Assembly (NCBI RefSeq): GCF_000420025.1
Contig: NZ_ATUD01000010.1
Coordinates: forward strand, 103,808 to 167,807
Direction of reading: 5' to 3'
DNA: 64,000 nt
From: Patulibacter americanus DSM 16676
Lineage (GTDB): Bacteria; Actinomycetota; Thermoleophilia; Solirubrobacterales; Solirubrobacteraceae
In this document: positions 45,882 to 54,692 of the stretch, piece after piece
Position numbering within the stretch: the first letter of the stretch is position 1
Layout: every line of letters starts with the position of its first letter
Made by a program: the position numbers and the translations under genes
Notes under the pieces: model-generated
The model's input: only the letters and a program-made list of their open reading frames with translations
Database searches by the model: none
Told to the model about the DNA's origin: nothing

Positions 45882-47001
45882 GGCGCGCGAGCACCGCGTC
45901 GTAGACCTCGCGGTGGCGGGCGACCCAGGCGTCCGGCGTGAACCGCGACGCGTAGAGCGTGCGGGCCCCGGCGGCCAGACGCGCCCGGCGGGCGTCGTCG
46001 TCGGCCAGGGCGACGACGGCCTCGGCCAGCGGCCCCGCCTCGGGCTCCGGGCCGAGCAGCACGCCGATGCGGTCGTCGACGAGCTCGGGCACGCCGCCGA
46101 CGGCCGTGGCGACGACCGGCAGGCCGGCGGCGATGGCCTCGATGAGCGCCATCGGCAGGCCTTCGGCGCGCGAGGGCTGCACGAAGACGTCGGACGCATC
46201 GAGGATCCGCATGACGTCCATCCGCTCGCCGAGCAGGCGGATCGCGCCCTCGCCGAGCTCGTCGGCGGCGGCCTGCACGAGCCCGCGTTGCTCGCCGTCG
46301 CCGACGACGAGCAGGTGGGCGCGGGGAACGCGACGGCGGATCTCGCGGAACGCGTCGACGGCGACGTCGTGGCCCTTCTCCGGGCGCATGACGGAGACCA
46401 TCGTCACGAGGAACGCGTCGGCCGGCAGGCCGAGCTCGGCGCGGACGACGGCGGGATCGGCGTGGACGCTCGGGCGGCCGACGGCGTTGCGGATCGCCAC
46501 GACCCGGTCGCGCCGCTCCAGCGCGGTGCGGAGGTAGCGGGTGCGGTCCGCGTCGGACACGGTGATGACGCGGTCGGCCGCCACGCGGCGCACGCCGGCC
46601 GCGATCGTCGCCGTCACCCTGCGCTGCAGGCCGGGCAGGATCTGCGCGCGGTGGACCGTCGAGACGGTCGGCAGGTCCAGGTGCAGGGCGCTGAGCCCGC
46701 CGAGAATGTCGGCGTAGTCCAGGTGGGTGTGGAGGATGTCGGGCCGCACGCGCCGCAGGTGGGCGTGGACCCGACGCAGGTCGCTCCGGCCCAGCAGCGA
46801 CGAGGTCCGCACGTGCTCGACGGCCACGCCCGCCGCCCGCACGCGGTCGGCCGCGGGGCCGGACGGCAGGTGCCCGACGTGGGCGACCGTGAGCCGGATG
46901 CCCCCGGCGCCCGCCGCGGCGGCGAACTCCGCGACGACCATCTCCGCACCGCCCAGGCCGAGCTGGCCGACGAGCGCGTGGACGTGCAGCGGGGCGCTCA
47001 T
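45874..47001 (-). CDS. GT4-family glycosyltransferase
   Basis: A 375-residue GT-B retaining glycosyltransferase. N-terminal acceptor domain: GQLGLGGAEMVVAEFA and RPDILHTHLDYADILG; C-terminal donor domain: VSVMRPEKGHDVAVDAF, LLVVGDGEQRG, VFVQPSRAEGLPMALIEAIAAGLPVVAT with the EGLPMALIEA acidic motif, and GGVPELVDDRIG. It adds a sugar from a nucleotide donor to the lipid-linked intermediate on the cytoplasmic face; sugar specificity is unknown. It overlaps both the flippase (8 bases) and the GNAT gene (4 bases). Confidence 0.93.
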   Translation of the reverse strand: MSAPLHVHALVGQLGLGGAEMVVAEFAAAAGAGGIRLTVAHVGHLPSGPAADRVRAAGVAVEHVRTSSLLGRSDLRRVHAHLRRVRPDILHTHLDYADILGGLSALHLDLPTVSTVHRAQILPGLQRRVTATIAAGVRRVAADRVITVSDADRTRYLRTALERRDRVVAIRNAVGRPSVHADPAVVRAELGLPADAFLVTMVSVMRPEKGHDVAVDAFREIRRRVPRAHLLVVGDGEQRGLVQAAADELGEGAIRLLGERMDVMRILDASDVFVQPSRAEGLPMALIEAIAAGLPVVATAVGGVPELVDDRIGVLLGPEPEAGPLAEAVVALADDDARRARLAAGARTLYASRFTPDAWVARHREVYDAVLARRG

Positions 47002-49307
47002 GCGGCCGCCTCCGCCGCACGGCGGTCGCGCAGCTCCCGGGCCTTGTCGTACGCCTTCAGGCGCAGGCGGGCGCGGCGGTAGCCGTAGGTGCGGGACGGC
47101 TCCTCGCGGGTCGAGAGCTCGCGCTTGTAGCGGGCGTCGCCGGCGAGGTGGTCGTAGAGGGCGACGCCGCGGGTGCGGGCGGCCTCCATCGCGAGGACGT
47201 GCGCCACGATCCCCGGGCGCAGGCGGTTGTCGTCGAAGCGCCGGAACCCGCTCTGGTACGCCCGCAGGCGATCGCCGTCGCGGAAGCCGTAGAGCGCGCC
47301 GATCGTCTCCTCGCCGCAGCGGACGCGGACCATGGTCGCGCGGCCCGCGGCCACGAGGAGCGGGGCAACCTCGCGGTGGAACCCGACGAAGCTCGCGCTG
47401 GAGAAGACCCCCGGCTTGCCGACGGCCTGCCAGGCGTCCTGGTGCAGGTCGATGAGCTCCTCGAGGACATCCCCGGCGTCCTCGGCCGTCTCCGCCCAGT
47501 CCAGCGTGAGGGGCCCGCGGGCGGCCATCGCGCGCAGGGTCGTGCGCACGCGCCGGCGGGGGCCTCCGCGCAGGCCGCCGGGGATGTCCTGCTCGGGGGT
47601 CAGGCCGGCGAGGTCGTACTGGTAGGCCGTGCGGTCGACGACCGTGAGCGCGTCGGCGGGCCAGCGGTCGACGAACGCGGGGGCGTCCTCCTCAGCGATC
47701 CGCTCCACGCGCAGCTCGTGCCACCAGCGACGGCGCAGCGCGAGGTCGCAGACGGCGGTCATGACGGCCGCGTCGTCGCCGGGGGTGGCGGCGGGGCCGT
47801 TGGCCTCGGGGCAGAGCTCCTCGCCCTGCGGCTCGCCGCCCGTCCCGACGTGGCACCAGCGCACGGTGGCCGGGCCGTAGCGGCGCTCGTGGCGGACGAG
47901 CAGCGTGGCGCCGCGCGGGGCGCCCGTGCCGTCCTCGACGACCACGAGCTCGTGCCGCAGGCGCGGGCCGTAGTGCCGCAGCCAGGCGGCGGTCCACGTC
48001 CAGGTGCGCGAGACGGGCAGGTCGGGCCGGGCGGCCTCGACGGCACGCCACGCGGCCTCGAAGGCGGCGGGCGCGTCGGGGCCCTCGAGCGCGCGGGCCC
48101 GCAGGACGGTCGCGTCTCCCGGCGTGGACGGTCCGGACGCGGCGATTCCGCGGGTGCCGCGGGCGCCGGTCGACGCCGCGCCGGTCGTCCCGTCGCCCGC
48201 CGCACCGGCCGCCACCGCGTCGGCCGTCCGGGCGGCCCGGACGCTCCGCGACGCCAGGCGGCGCGTCAGCTCGCCGCGGGCGCCCGCCGCGGGCAGGATC
48301 AGCGTCGAGAGCCCGATCCGGTCGGGCCACAGGCGGTTGATCATCGGGTTGTCGGGCACGGCGCAGGAGTCGACGAGCGCGACGTCGCCGCGGGCGTGCG
48401 CCCAGCTCGCGATGTCGCCCATCAGGTGCACCCCGGGGGTGCCCCGCCGCAGCGTCTCGTCGTGCCCGATCTTCAAGGTGGAGAGGGTGGCGTCGGGGCC
48501 GGGGGTGCGCAGCGCCAGCACGCTCGCGGCGGTGCGGTCGCCGGCGTGCAGCTCGAGCAGGTGCAGGCGGCCGAGCGCGGCGAAGGCGGCGGCGGACTCG
48601 CGCTGGAACCGCTCGTGCGCGGGGTCGGAGGCGAGCGCGCTGCCGGCCTCGCCCTTCCAGCCCGCCGCCTCGAGCGCCAGGAACTGGTCCAGGGCGCCGG
48701 GGTCGTCCGTCGTCTCGACGAGCGCGGGCTCGCCGCCGAGCTCCGCGCCGAGCGAGCGGCGGGTCCGGGCGAGCTCGCGGCGACGCTTGCCGTTCATGGC
48801 GCGGGCGAGGGCGTCGTCCTGCGGGCCGCGCAGCACCGCGGCGCGTTCGGCCCGGTCGTGCACGAACGCGGCCGCGGGCCGGGCGGCGCCGGCGGCCATG
48901 AGGGCGGCGGCGACGGGGCCGTCCGTCACGTGCTCCAGGGCGAGGAACGCGCGCGAGGCGACGCCGTCGATCGCGGCGACCAGGCCGGCCGCGGCCCGCT
49001 CCGCGGCGCCGGCGCGCAGGAGCGGCGTGCCGGAGAACGTGTAGGGGTGCCGCCACGAGCGCAGGCAGGGGAGCCACAGGTCGGCGAACTTCGGCCGGGC
49101 CAGCACGGGGACCGCCGCGAGCCACTCCTCGCCGTCGGTCACGACGAGCAGCCGCGCCGCGTCGCCGCCGGGGAGGTGACGGGCCGCGGGCTCGAGGAAC
49201 GCCGGCTCGAGGAAGACGTTGTGCTCCAGCGCGTCGTCGCAGAGCGCCGCCCACGCGGCGCGCCCCCGGTCGTCGAGGCCGGCGAGGGGAAGGAGCGATG
49301 CGGTCAT
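46998..49307 (-). CDS. Tandem GNAT (FemAB/CelD-like) acyltransferase
   Basis: A 769-residue cytoplasmic protein of two GNAT-like halves joined by a Gly/Ala/Thr-rich linker (about 390-420). The first half has MNGKRRRELARTRRSL, GWKGEAGSALASDPAHERFQ and the STLKIGHDETLRRGTPGVHLM stretch typical of Acetyltransf_6 (CelD/BcsL) proteins. The second has GGPRRRVRTTLRAMAARG, QDAWQAVGKPGVFSS, IGALYGFRDGDRLRAYQSGF and PGIVAHVLAMEAARTRGVALYDHLAGD. Such proteins acylate sugars or transfer amino acids during exopolysaccharide or peptidoglycan synthesis. The halves are only distantly alike. ATGA overlap with the upstream gene. Confidence 0.85.
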   Translation of the reverse strand: MTASLLPLAGLDDRGRAAWAALCDDALEHNVFLEPAFLEPAARHLPGGDAARLLVVTDGEEWLAAVPVLARPKFADLWLPCLRSWRHPYTFSGTPLLRAGAAERAAAGLVAAIDGVASRAFLALEHVTDGPVAAALMAAGAARPAAAFVHDRAERAAVLRGPQDDALARAMNGKRRRELARTRRSLGAELGGEPALVETTDDPGALDQFLALEAAGWKGEAGSALASDPAHERFQRESAAAFAALGRLHLLELHAGDRTAASVLALRTPGPDATLSTLKIGHDETLRRGTPGVHLMGDIASWAHARGDVALVDSCAVPDNPMINRLWPDRIGLSTLILPAAGARGELTRRLASRSVRAARTADAVAAGAAGDGTTGAASTGARGTRGIAASGPSTPGDATVLRARALEGPDAPAAFEAAWRAVEAARPDLPVSRTWTWTAAWLRHYGPRLRHELVVVEDGTGAPRGATLLVRHERRYGPATVRWCHVGTGGEPQGEELCPEANGPAATPGDDAAVMTAVCDLALRRRWWHELRVERIAEEDAPAFVDRWPADALTVVDRTAYQYDLAGLTPEQDIPGGLRGGPRRRVRTTLRAMAARGPLTLDWAETAEDAGDVLEELIDLHQDAWQAVGKPGVFSSASFVGFHREVAPLLVAAGRATMVRVRCGEETIGALYGFRDGDRLRAYQSGFRRFDDNRLRPGIVAHVLAMEAARTRGVALYDHLAGDARYKRELSTREEPSRTYGYRRARLRLKAYDKARELRDRRAAEAAA

Positions 49308-50761
49308 CGGGAGGGGTCCGGGAAGGAGGGCGCCGGGGCGGCGGGGGAGACCGCGGAGGCGGCGGAGGGGTTCGGGCGGGCGGCGGCGGAGCCCGTGGCG
49401 AGCTCGACCGCCAGCAGGACCGGCCCGAGGCTGAGGAGCACCCAGAACACGCGGTCGTTGCCGTTGGCGATGAAGGTCGACGCCGCGAGCGAGCCGATCT
49501 GGCCCACGGCCACGGCCCGCGCGAGGTGGGCCAGGTCGGGGCGCCCCGCGCGGGCGAAGCGCCCGGCGGCGAGCAGGCTCGCGAGGACGCAGGCCCCGAA
49601 CGCCCCGATCAGGAGCGCCAGGCCGATCGCGCCGTTCTCCGTCAGGGCCTGCAGCCAGACGTCGTGGGTGACGAGCGGGGTGTCGACGATCATGCCGGGC
49701 CGCTCGAGGAACCCGACCCGCTGGGCGTAGCCGGGCTGGACGACGACGAAGTTGCCCGTGCCGACCCCGAGCAGGGTGTGGTCGCTGGCGACGCGCACCG
49801 CCACGTTCCAGATGTCGGTCCGGCCCGTGCCGGACGTGTCGTCCTGGGTGAGCCGGTCGACCGCGCGCGGCTGCGCGGCGAGGAACAGGCCGAGGAGCAC
49901 GACGACGACCGCGAGCGCGCCGAGGATGCGGCCGCGGTACTCGCGCAGCAGCACGAACGCGACGACGGCGGCCACGGCGGCGGCGACCATCCCGCCGCGC
50001 GACTGCGTGGCGACGAGGCCGTAGAGGAGGACGGGGACCGCCAGCAGCAGGAGCGGGCGGAACCGGCGGACGGCGGGGACGCCGAGCAGCCCCGCGGTGA
50101 TCGCCAGCGCGGCGACGATGTCGGCGGCGAGGTAGTTCGGGTCGGTGATGCCGACCTGCAGGCGGCCGGCCGCGGCCTCGAACGACGCCTGCTGGTCCAC
50201 GGGCGCGGCGTTGGACCCCGTGAGCACGCCGGCGATCACGGCGAGCGTCGCCCCGGCGACGAACGCCCCGGCGACGACGAGCGCGTCGCGAGGCCGCTCG
50301 CACGCCACGACGAGCACCGGCAACGCGGCGACGGCGATGGCCCAGTGCTGCAGGCCGAGCCGCGCGACGCCGGCGTCCTGGGCCCACACGATCGAGCAGG
50401 CGCTCCACAGCATCATGAGCGCCACGAGCGCCAGCGCCCAGCGGGTGCGGGCGACGGCGCGACGGGCGTGCGGGGCACGGTCCGCGAGCGTCCCCGCCCA
50501 GCCCGCCAGGAGCAGCACGGACGTCCCCGTGACCGCGCCGTGGGTGCCCGGCGCGCCCGCCAGGTACAGCGCGACGATCCAGATGCCGACGGCCACGGGC
50601 AGGTCGACGACGAGGAACGCGCCGAAGACGAGCGCACCGGCGGCCGCGAGGCCCAGGCGGGCGTCGTGGGTGACGGCGAGCCCCAGCAGCGCGGCGGCCG
50701 CGACGAGCGCCGGCACGATCAGGCGGGGCGAGAGGCGGGAGAGGTGGTCGGCGGTGGACAT
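49304..50761 (-). CDS. O-antigen ligase/polymerase family (Wzy-like) membrane protein
   Basis: A 485-residue protein with about twelve hydrophobic helices. The large external loop contains the family pattern GRTDIWNVAVRVASDHTLLGVGTGNF and a conserved His region (VTHDVWLQALTENGAIGLALLI). Such proteins polymerise lipid-linked repeat units or ligate finished chains. Position inside the operon suggests the polymerase. The ATG at 50761 is chosen; the C-terminal 30 residues are Ala/Pro/Ser-rich. It shares ATGA with the GNAT gene. Confidence 0.88.
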   Translation of the reverse strand: MSTADHLSRLSPRLIVPALVAAAALLGLAVTHDARLGLAAAGALVFGAFLVVDLPVAVGIWIVALYLAGAPGTHGAVTGTSVLLLAGWAGTLADRAPHARRAVARTRWALALVALMMLWSACSIVWAQDAGVARLGLQHWAIAVAALPVLVVACERPRDALVVAGAFVAGATLAVIAGVLTGSNAAPVDQQASFEAAAGRLQVGITDPNYLAADIVAALAITAGLLGVPAVRRFRPLLLLAVPVLLYGLVATQSRGGMVAAAVAAVVAFVLLREYRGRILGALAVVVVLLGLFLAAQPRAVDRLTQDDTSGTGRTDIWNVAVRVASDHTLLGVGTGNFVVVQPGYAQRVGFLERPGMIVDTPLVTHDVWLQALTENGAIGLALLIGAFGACVLASLLAAGRFARAGRPDLAHLARAVAVGQIGSLAASTFIANGNDRVFWVLLSLGPVLLAVELATGSAAARPNPSAASAVSPAAPAPSFPDPSR

Positions 50762-50777
50762 GGCGCGGGCGGCGGGC

Positions 50778-52016
50778 TCAGGCACGGAGGCCCAGCGCCT
50801 CGACGTACTGCGCCTCGACCGCGCCCGCCACAGCGTCCCACGTGTAGCGCTCCGCATGACGATCGCGCCCCGCGGCCGCCCGGACGCGCGCAGCGGACGG
50901 ATCGTCGAGCGTGCGGGCCAGCGCGTCGGCCATCGCCCGGGGCTCGCCCGGCGGGACGAGCAGCGCGTGGACGCCGTCGGTCACCGCGTCCGGGATCCCG
51001 CCGACGGCCGTGGCGACGACGGGAAGCCCGGCGGCGAGGTGCTCGAGCAGGGCGAGGGGCAGGTTCTCGTGGTCCGACGGCAGCAGCGCGACGTCCGAGG
51101 CGGCGAGCACGGCGGGGACGTCCTCGCGGCGCCCGGCGAAGCGCACCGCGTCCGCGACGCCGAGCTCGGAGGCCAGCCGTCGCAGCTCGGGGCCGGTGCC
51201 TTCCCGGTCCTGCGCCGGACCCCCGCCGACGACGAGCAGGCGGACCCGGGGGTGGCGCTCGCGCAGCAGGGCGAGGGCCCGCAGCGCGGTGGCGTGCCCC
51301 TTCTCCGGGCGCAGCATCGCGCTCACGACGACCGCGACGTCGTCGGGCTCCAGCCCGAGCGCGCGCCGCAGCGCCGCGCGCTCGGCGGCCGGCAGCGCGA
51401 CGCCCTCCGGTGCCCCGTTGGGCACCACCCGGACCTTGCGCTCCGGCACCCGCTCGTGGTCGACGAGCGCGCGGAGCGACCACGTCGAGGGGACGAGCAC
51501 GCGGTCGGCGAACGGGCCGACGATCCACGGGTTCACCGCGCCCTGCGCTCCCCAGGCGCGGACGCCGCCGCGGCGGAGGAAGGGCGTGTGCTCGTGGGCG
51601 ACGAGGGCGCGCGCGCCGCCGAGGCGGCGCAGCGCCGGGCCCCAGGCGTTCGAGCCGAAGAGATGGGTGTGCAGCACGTCGACGCGGGCGCGGCGCAGCT
51701 CGCGCACCACGGGCGCCCACTCCCAGGCGCGGCGGGTCGCGGTGCGGTCCAGCGCGAGCACGCGCAGCCCGGCGTCCCGCAGCGCGGTCGCCGCCGGCCC
51801 GTCCTGGGCCTCGCGCGAGCCCACCACGGTGACGTCGTGCCGGGCGGCCAGCCGGGTCGCGATCTCGACGGCGGCGCGCTCCGCGCCGCCCCCGGAGAGG
51901 TGGTCGATGACGGTCAGGACCCGCAGGCGCCGCGGGGCGGAGGCGGGAGGGAGGGACACGGGACGGGGGACGGTAGTCCTCCCCGCCCCGGGGGCGCGGG
52001 CGATCGCGCCCGTCAC
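50778..52016 (-). CDS. GT4-family glycosyltransferase
   Basis: A 412-residue GT-B enzyme. TVIDHLSGGGAERAAVEIATRLA and VDVLHTHLFGSNAWGPALRR mark the acceptor domain; VPNGAPEGV, VSAMLRPEKGHATALRAL, LLVVGGGPAQD and ALLPSDHENLPLALLEHLAAGLPVVATAVGG mark the donor domain. The acidic motif (ENLPLALLE) is present. A GTG start overlaps the preceding GT2 stop (GTGA), after which about 30 Pro/Ala residues precede the fold. It probably adds one sugar of the repeat unit; specificity unknown. Confidence 0.93.
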   Translation of the reverse strand: MTGAIARAPGAGRTTVPRPVSLPPASAPRRLRVLTVIDHLSGGGAERAAVEIATRLAARHDVTVVGSREAQDGPAATALRDAGLRVLALDRTATRRAWEWAPVVRELRRARVDVLHTHLFGSNAWGPALRRLGGARALVAHEHTPFLRRGGVRAWGAQGAVNPWIVGPFADRVLVPSTWSLRALVDHERVPERKVRVVPNGAPEGVALPAAERAALRRALGLEPDDVAVVVSAMLRPEKGHATALRALALLRERHPRVRLLVVGGGPAQDREGTGPELRRLASELGVADAVRFAGRREDVPAVLAASDVALLPSDHENLPLALLEHLAAGLPVVATAVGGIPDAVTDGVHALLVPPGEPRAMADALARTLDDPSAARVRAAAGRDRHAERYTWDAVAGAVEAQYVEALGLRA

Positions 52017-53158
52017 GCGGGCCGGCGCAGCGGCTTCGGGGCGCTCGCGCGCAGCCGGGAGCGGCGCGGGAGCTCGCGCACGGCGGAGCCCAGGAACGCG
52101 GCGCCCCAGGTCAGGTGCATCGTCACGAGCACCGCGGCCAGCGCGGGCGCGTCGCGCAGCGCGGGGCGCATGCGGAGCACCTGGGTCACGATCGCCAGCG
52201 CGTAGAGCACGGCGAGGACGCGGCCCGGCAGGCCCGCGATCCCGGGGATCAGCGCCGAGGCGAGGACGACGGGCAGCCCGGAGGCGGCGAGCCGCACCGG
52301 GCCGCAGCTCGACGGGTGGCGGGCGAACGTCTTGGCGCGGAAGCTGCCGTAGCGCCAGTACTGCTTGGCCAGGCGTCGCAGCGAGTTCCGGGGCACGTAG
52401 CGGGCACCCATCGCGCCGAGGCAGACGATCTTGCCGCCCTGGGCGAGCAGGCGCGAGGCCATCTCGGAGTCCTGGTTGACCGGCCACTCGGCGTCCCAGC
52501 CGCCGAGCGCGTCGACGGTGGAGCGGCGCCAGACGCCGGTGAACACGCTCGTGGTCAGGGGCCACTCGCCCTGGGCGGTCGCGTCCTCCGCCTGCCACTT
52601 GTTCGAGGCGCCGCGGCCGAGGCCGCCGGAGAGCGCGGTGGCGACGAGGCCGGAGAAGCGGTCGCGGCCGACGGGGACCTGCGGGCCGCAGACCCAGTCG
52701 ACGTCGCCGCGACGCAGGCGCTCGACGCCGCGGCGCAGGTAGCCGGCGGGGTAGGCGGTGTGGGCGTCCATCCGGGCGATGAACTTGCCGCGGGCGGCGC
52801 GCAGGCCGACGTTCAGCGCGTGCGCCGTGGTGCGGTGCGGGTTGTCGAGGATGCGGATCCGATCGTCCGCCCACTGCATGCGCTCCAGCAGGGCGACCGT
52901 CCCGTCGTCGGAGCGGCCGTCGATGAAGAGCAGCTCGAACGTGCCCTCGAAGTCCTGGCCGAGCATCGCCGCGACGCTCGCGCGGAGGTGCTGCTCCTCG
53001 TTCAGCACGGGCACCAGCACGCTGACGTCGACCGTGGCGTGCACGCCGGCCGTCGTGGGCTGCTCCATCCCGCGGGGGCGCGCGGGGATCGGCGCCAGGC
53101 CCTCGAGGATCCCTGCCGGTTCGTCGAGGCGCGGCTGGGGACGGACGACCTGCAACAT
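52013..53158 (-). CDS. GT2-family glycosyltransferase (ExoA-like)
   Basis: First gene of the eight-gene operon, 381 residues. The GT-A fold begins VSVLVPVLNEEQHLRASVAAMLGQ; FIDGRSDDGTVALLERM and RMDAHTAYPAGYLRRGVERL (the DxD-like DAH) are close to succinoglycan ExoA-type enzymes. GGWDAEWPVNQDSEMASRLL supplies the catalytic Asp region, and three C-terminal hydrophobic segments (about 280-350) anchor it. The ATG at 53158 is chosen from two candidates: CGGAGG precedes it, and the conserved upstream element lies exactly 33 bases away, as at the sugar phosphotransferase gene. Confidence 0.9.
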   Translation of the reverse strand: MLQVVRPQPRLDEPAGILEGLAPIPARPRGMEQPTTAGVHATVDVSVLVPVLNEEQHLRASVAAMLGQDFEGTFELLFIDGRSDDGTVALLERMQWADDRIRILDNPHRTTAHALNVGLRAARGKFIARMDAHTAYPAGYLRRGVERLRRGDVDWVCGPQVPVGRDRFSGLVATALSGGLGRGASNKWQAEDATAQGEWPLTTSVFTGVWRRSTVDALGGWDAEWPVNQDSEMASRLLAQGGKIVCLGAMGARYVPRNSLRRLAKQYWRYGSFRAKTFARHPSSCGPVRLAASGLPVVLASALIPGIAGLPGRVLAVLYALAIVTQVLRMRPALRDAPALAAVLVTMHLTWGAAFLGSAVRELPRRSRLRASAPKPLRRPA

Positions 53159-53191
53159 GCACTGGATGGTCCTCCGAACGGCCCTGTTCTC

Positions 53192-53212
53192 CCATCGGGC
53201 GACGGGGCGATC
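53192..53212 (-). promoter_or_regulatory. Conserved upstream element, copy 1
   Basis: Plus strand reads CCATCGGGCGACGGGGCGATC except for its end bases; the core ATCGGGYGACGGGGYGATC is shared with 57061-57079. It lies 33 bases before the GT2 start codon on the minus strand. Only two C/T differences separate the copies over 21 bases. Confidence 0.6.
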
Positions 53213-53265
53213 GGCAGGCTGAACGCGGCTCCCCCCGGCCTGCACGGGGAGCACCGGGTGTCGCG

Positions 53266-53286
53266 CTCCCCCTATCGGCTGACGGG
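53266..53286 (+). promoter_or_regulatory. C-rich box with ATCGGCTGACGGG
   Basis: CTCCCCCTATCGGCTGACGG lies 48 bases before the GT4 ATG on the plus strand and about 75 bases from the element at 53192, whose core it shares (ATCGG-(C/T)GACGGG). Confidence 0.45.
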
Positions 53287-53321
53287 CCCATCCCACGCTC
53301 GCCGCCGCCGGGGTGGGTCCG

Positions 53322-53327
53322 TAGGCT
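53322..53327 (+). promoter_or_regulatory. -10 box of divergent GT4 gene
   Basis: TAGGCT lies 7 bases before the ATG at 53335, consistent with a leaderless transcript. Confidence 0.5.
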
Positions 53328-53334
53328 GCCCCGC

Positions 53335-54597
53335 ATGCCCGGCCCCGCACCCGCGCGACCGCAGGCGGCCCGCCGGGTCGGCTACCTCGTCTCCCGGTTC
53401 CCCTCCCTGACGGAGACGTTCGTGCTGCGCGAGCTGGAGGCCGTGGACGCCCACGGGGGCGTCGCGCTGTCCCTCATGTCGCTGTTTCCGCCCCTGGACC
53501 GGACGACCCAGCCGGCCGCCGAGGCGTGGATCCCGCGGCGCCACCGGCCGGGCCCGGCGGCGGTCGTTCGCGCGCTCGTCGGATGGCTCGTCCGCCGGCC
53601 CGTGCGCACCGCGGCCACCGTCGGGCGCGTGGTCCTCGACCACCGCCGGCGGCCGCCCGTGCTGCTCAAGGCGCTCGTCACGACCGGGGTCGGCCTGGCC
53701 CAGGCCGCGCACGTCCGCCGCCACGGGGTGCAGCACGTCCACGCGCACTTCGCCGCGATGCCGGCGCTCGCGGCGTGGACGATCCATCGCCTGACGGGGG
53801 CGACCTACAGCGTCACCCCGCACGCGCACGACGTCTTCATCCACCAGGAGGGCCTGCGCACCCGGCTCTCCGAGGCGTCCTTCGTCGTGGCGATCTCCAC
53901 GTTCCACCGGACGTTCCTCGCCGGCCACGGCGCCGACCCGGCGCGGCTGCCGGTGATCGGGATGGGGATCGACCTGGCCGAGCACGCCTACGCCCCGCCG
54001 TCCCGGGACCGCGCCCGGCCGCCGCGGCTCCTGATGGTGTCGAGCTTCAAGGAGTACAAGGGCCACCGCTACCTGATCGAGGCCCTCGCGCTCGAGCCGC
54101 GGCTCGCCGACGCGCACCTCGAGCTCGTCGGCACGGGACCGCTGCTCGACGCGGTGCGGGCGCAGGTCGCCGCGCACGGCCTGGCGGACCGCGTGACCTT
54201 CGCCGGCCCGCAGCCCGCCGCGGCGGTGCTGGAGCGCCTGCGCACCGCGGACGTGCTGGTGCAGCCGTCCGTCGTGCAGGCGGACGGCGACACGGAGGGC
54301 CTGCCGACGACCCTCGTGGAGGGGGCCGCCTGCGGCGTCAGCCTCGTCGCCACGCGGGTCGCGGGCGTGCCGGACCTCGTGCGGGAGGGCGAGACGGGCG
54401 CCCTGGCCGAGCCGCGCGACGCGCGGGGCCTGGCCGACGCGCTGCTCCGCGTGCTCGACCTGGACGACGTCGGGCTGGAGCGGATGCGGCGAGCGGCGCG
54501 CGCGCACGTGGAGGAGCACCACGACGCCACGCGGGCGGCCACGACGCTCGTGGCGTGGTTCCGCGCCGCCCCGGACGCCCCGCCCACCGCGGCCTGA
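53335..54597 (+). CDS. GT4-family glycosyltransferase
   Basis: A 420-residue GT-B glycosyltransferase transcribed away from the main operon. The start GYLVSRFPSLTETFVLRELEAV is the hallmark of colanic-acid/WcaL-type (AmsK-like) transferases; QHVHAHFAAMPALAAWTIHRLTG and TPHAHDVFIHQ follow. The donor domain shows SSFKEYKGHRYLIEAL, LELVGTGPLLDAV and QPSVVQADGDTEGLPTTLVEGAACGVSLVAT. It would extend the same polymer as the divergent operon. The TAGGCT box with 7-base spacing supports the ATG. Confidence 0.93.
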   Translation: MPGPAPARPQAARRVGYLVSRFPSLTETFVLRELEAVDAHGGVALSLMSLFPPLDRTTQPAAEAWIPRRHRPGPAAVVRALVGWLVRRPVRTAATVGRVVLDHRRRPPVLLKALVTTGVGLAQAAHVRRHGVQHVHAHFAAMPALAAWTIHRLTGATYSVTPHAHDVFIHQEGLRTRLSEASFVVAISTFHRTFLAGHGADPARLPVIGMGIDLAEHAYAPPSRDRARPPRLLMVSSFKEYKGHRYLIEALALEPRLADAHLELVGTGPLLDAVRAQVAAHGLADRVTFAGPQPAAAVLERLRTADVLVQPSVVQADGDTEGLPTTLVEGAACGVSLVATRVAGVPDLVREGETGALAEPRDARGLADALLRVLDLDDVGLERMRRAARAHVEEHHDATRAATTLVAWFRAAPDAPPTAA

Positions 54598-54692
54598 GCC
54601 GGGGCGGGTGGAGCGTCCGCGACGGCGCGGAGGCGACCGGCGGGACGGGAGGCCGGGCCTGGGGCGCAGCTGCGCGCGGGCCGGCCGGACGA

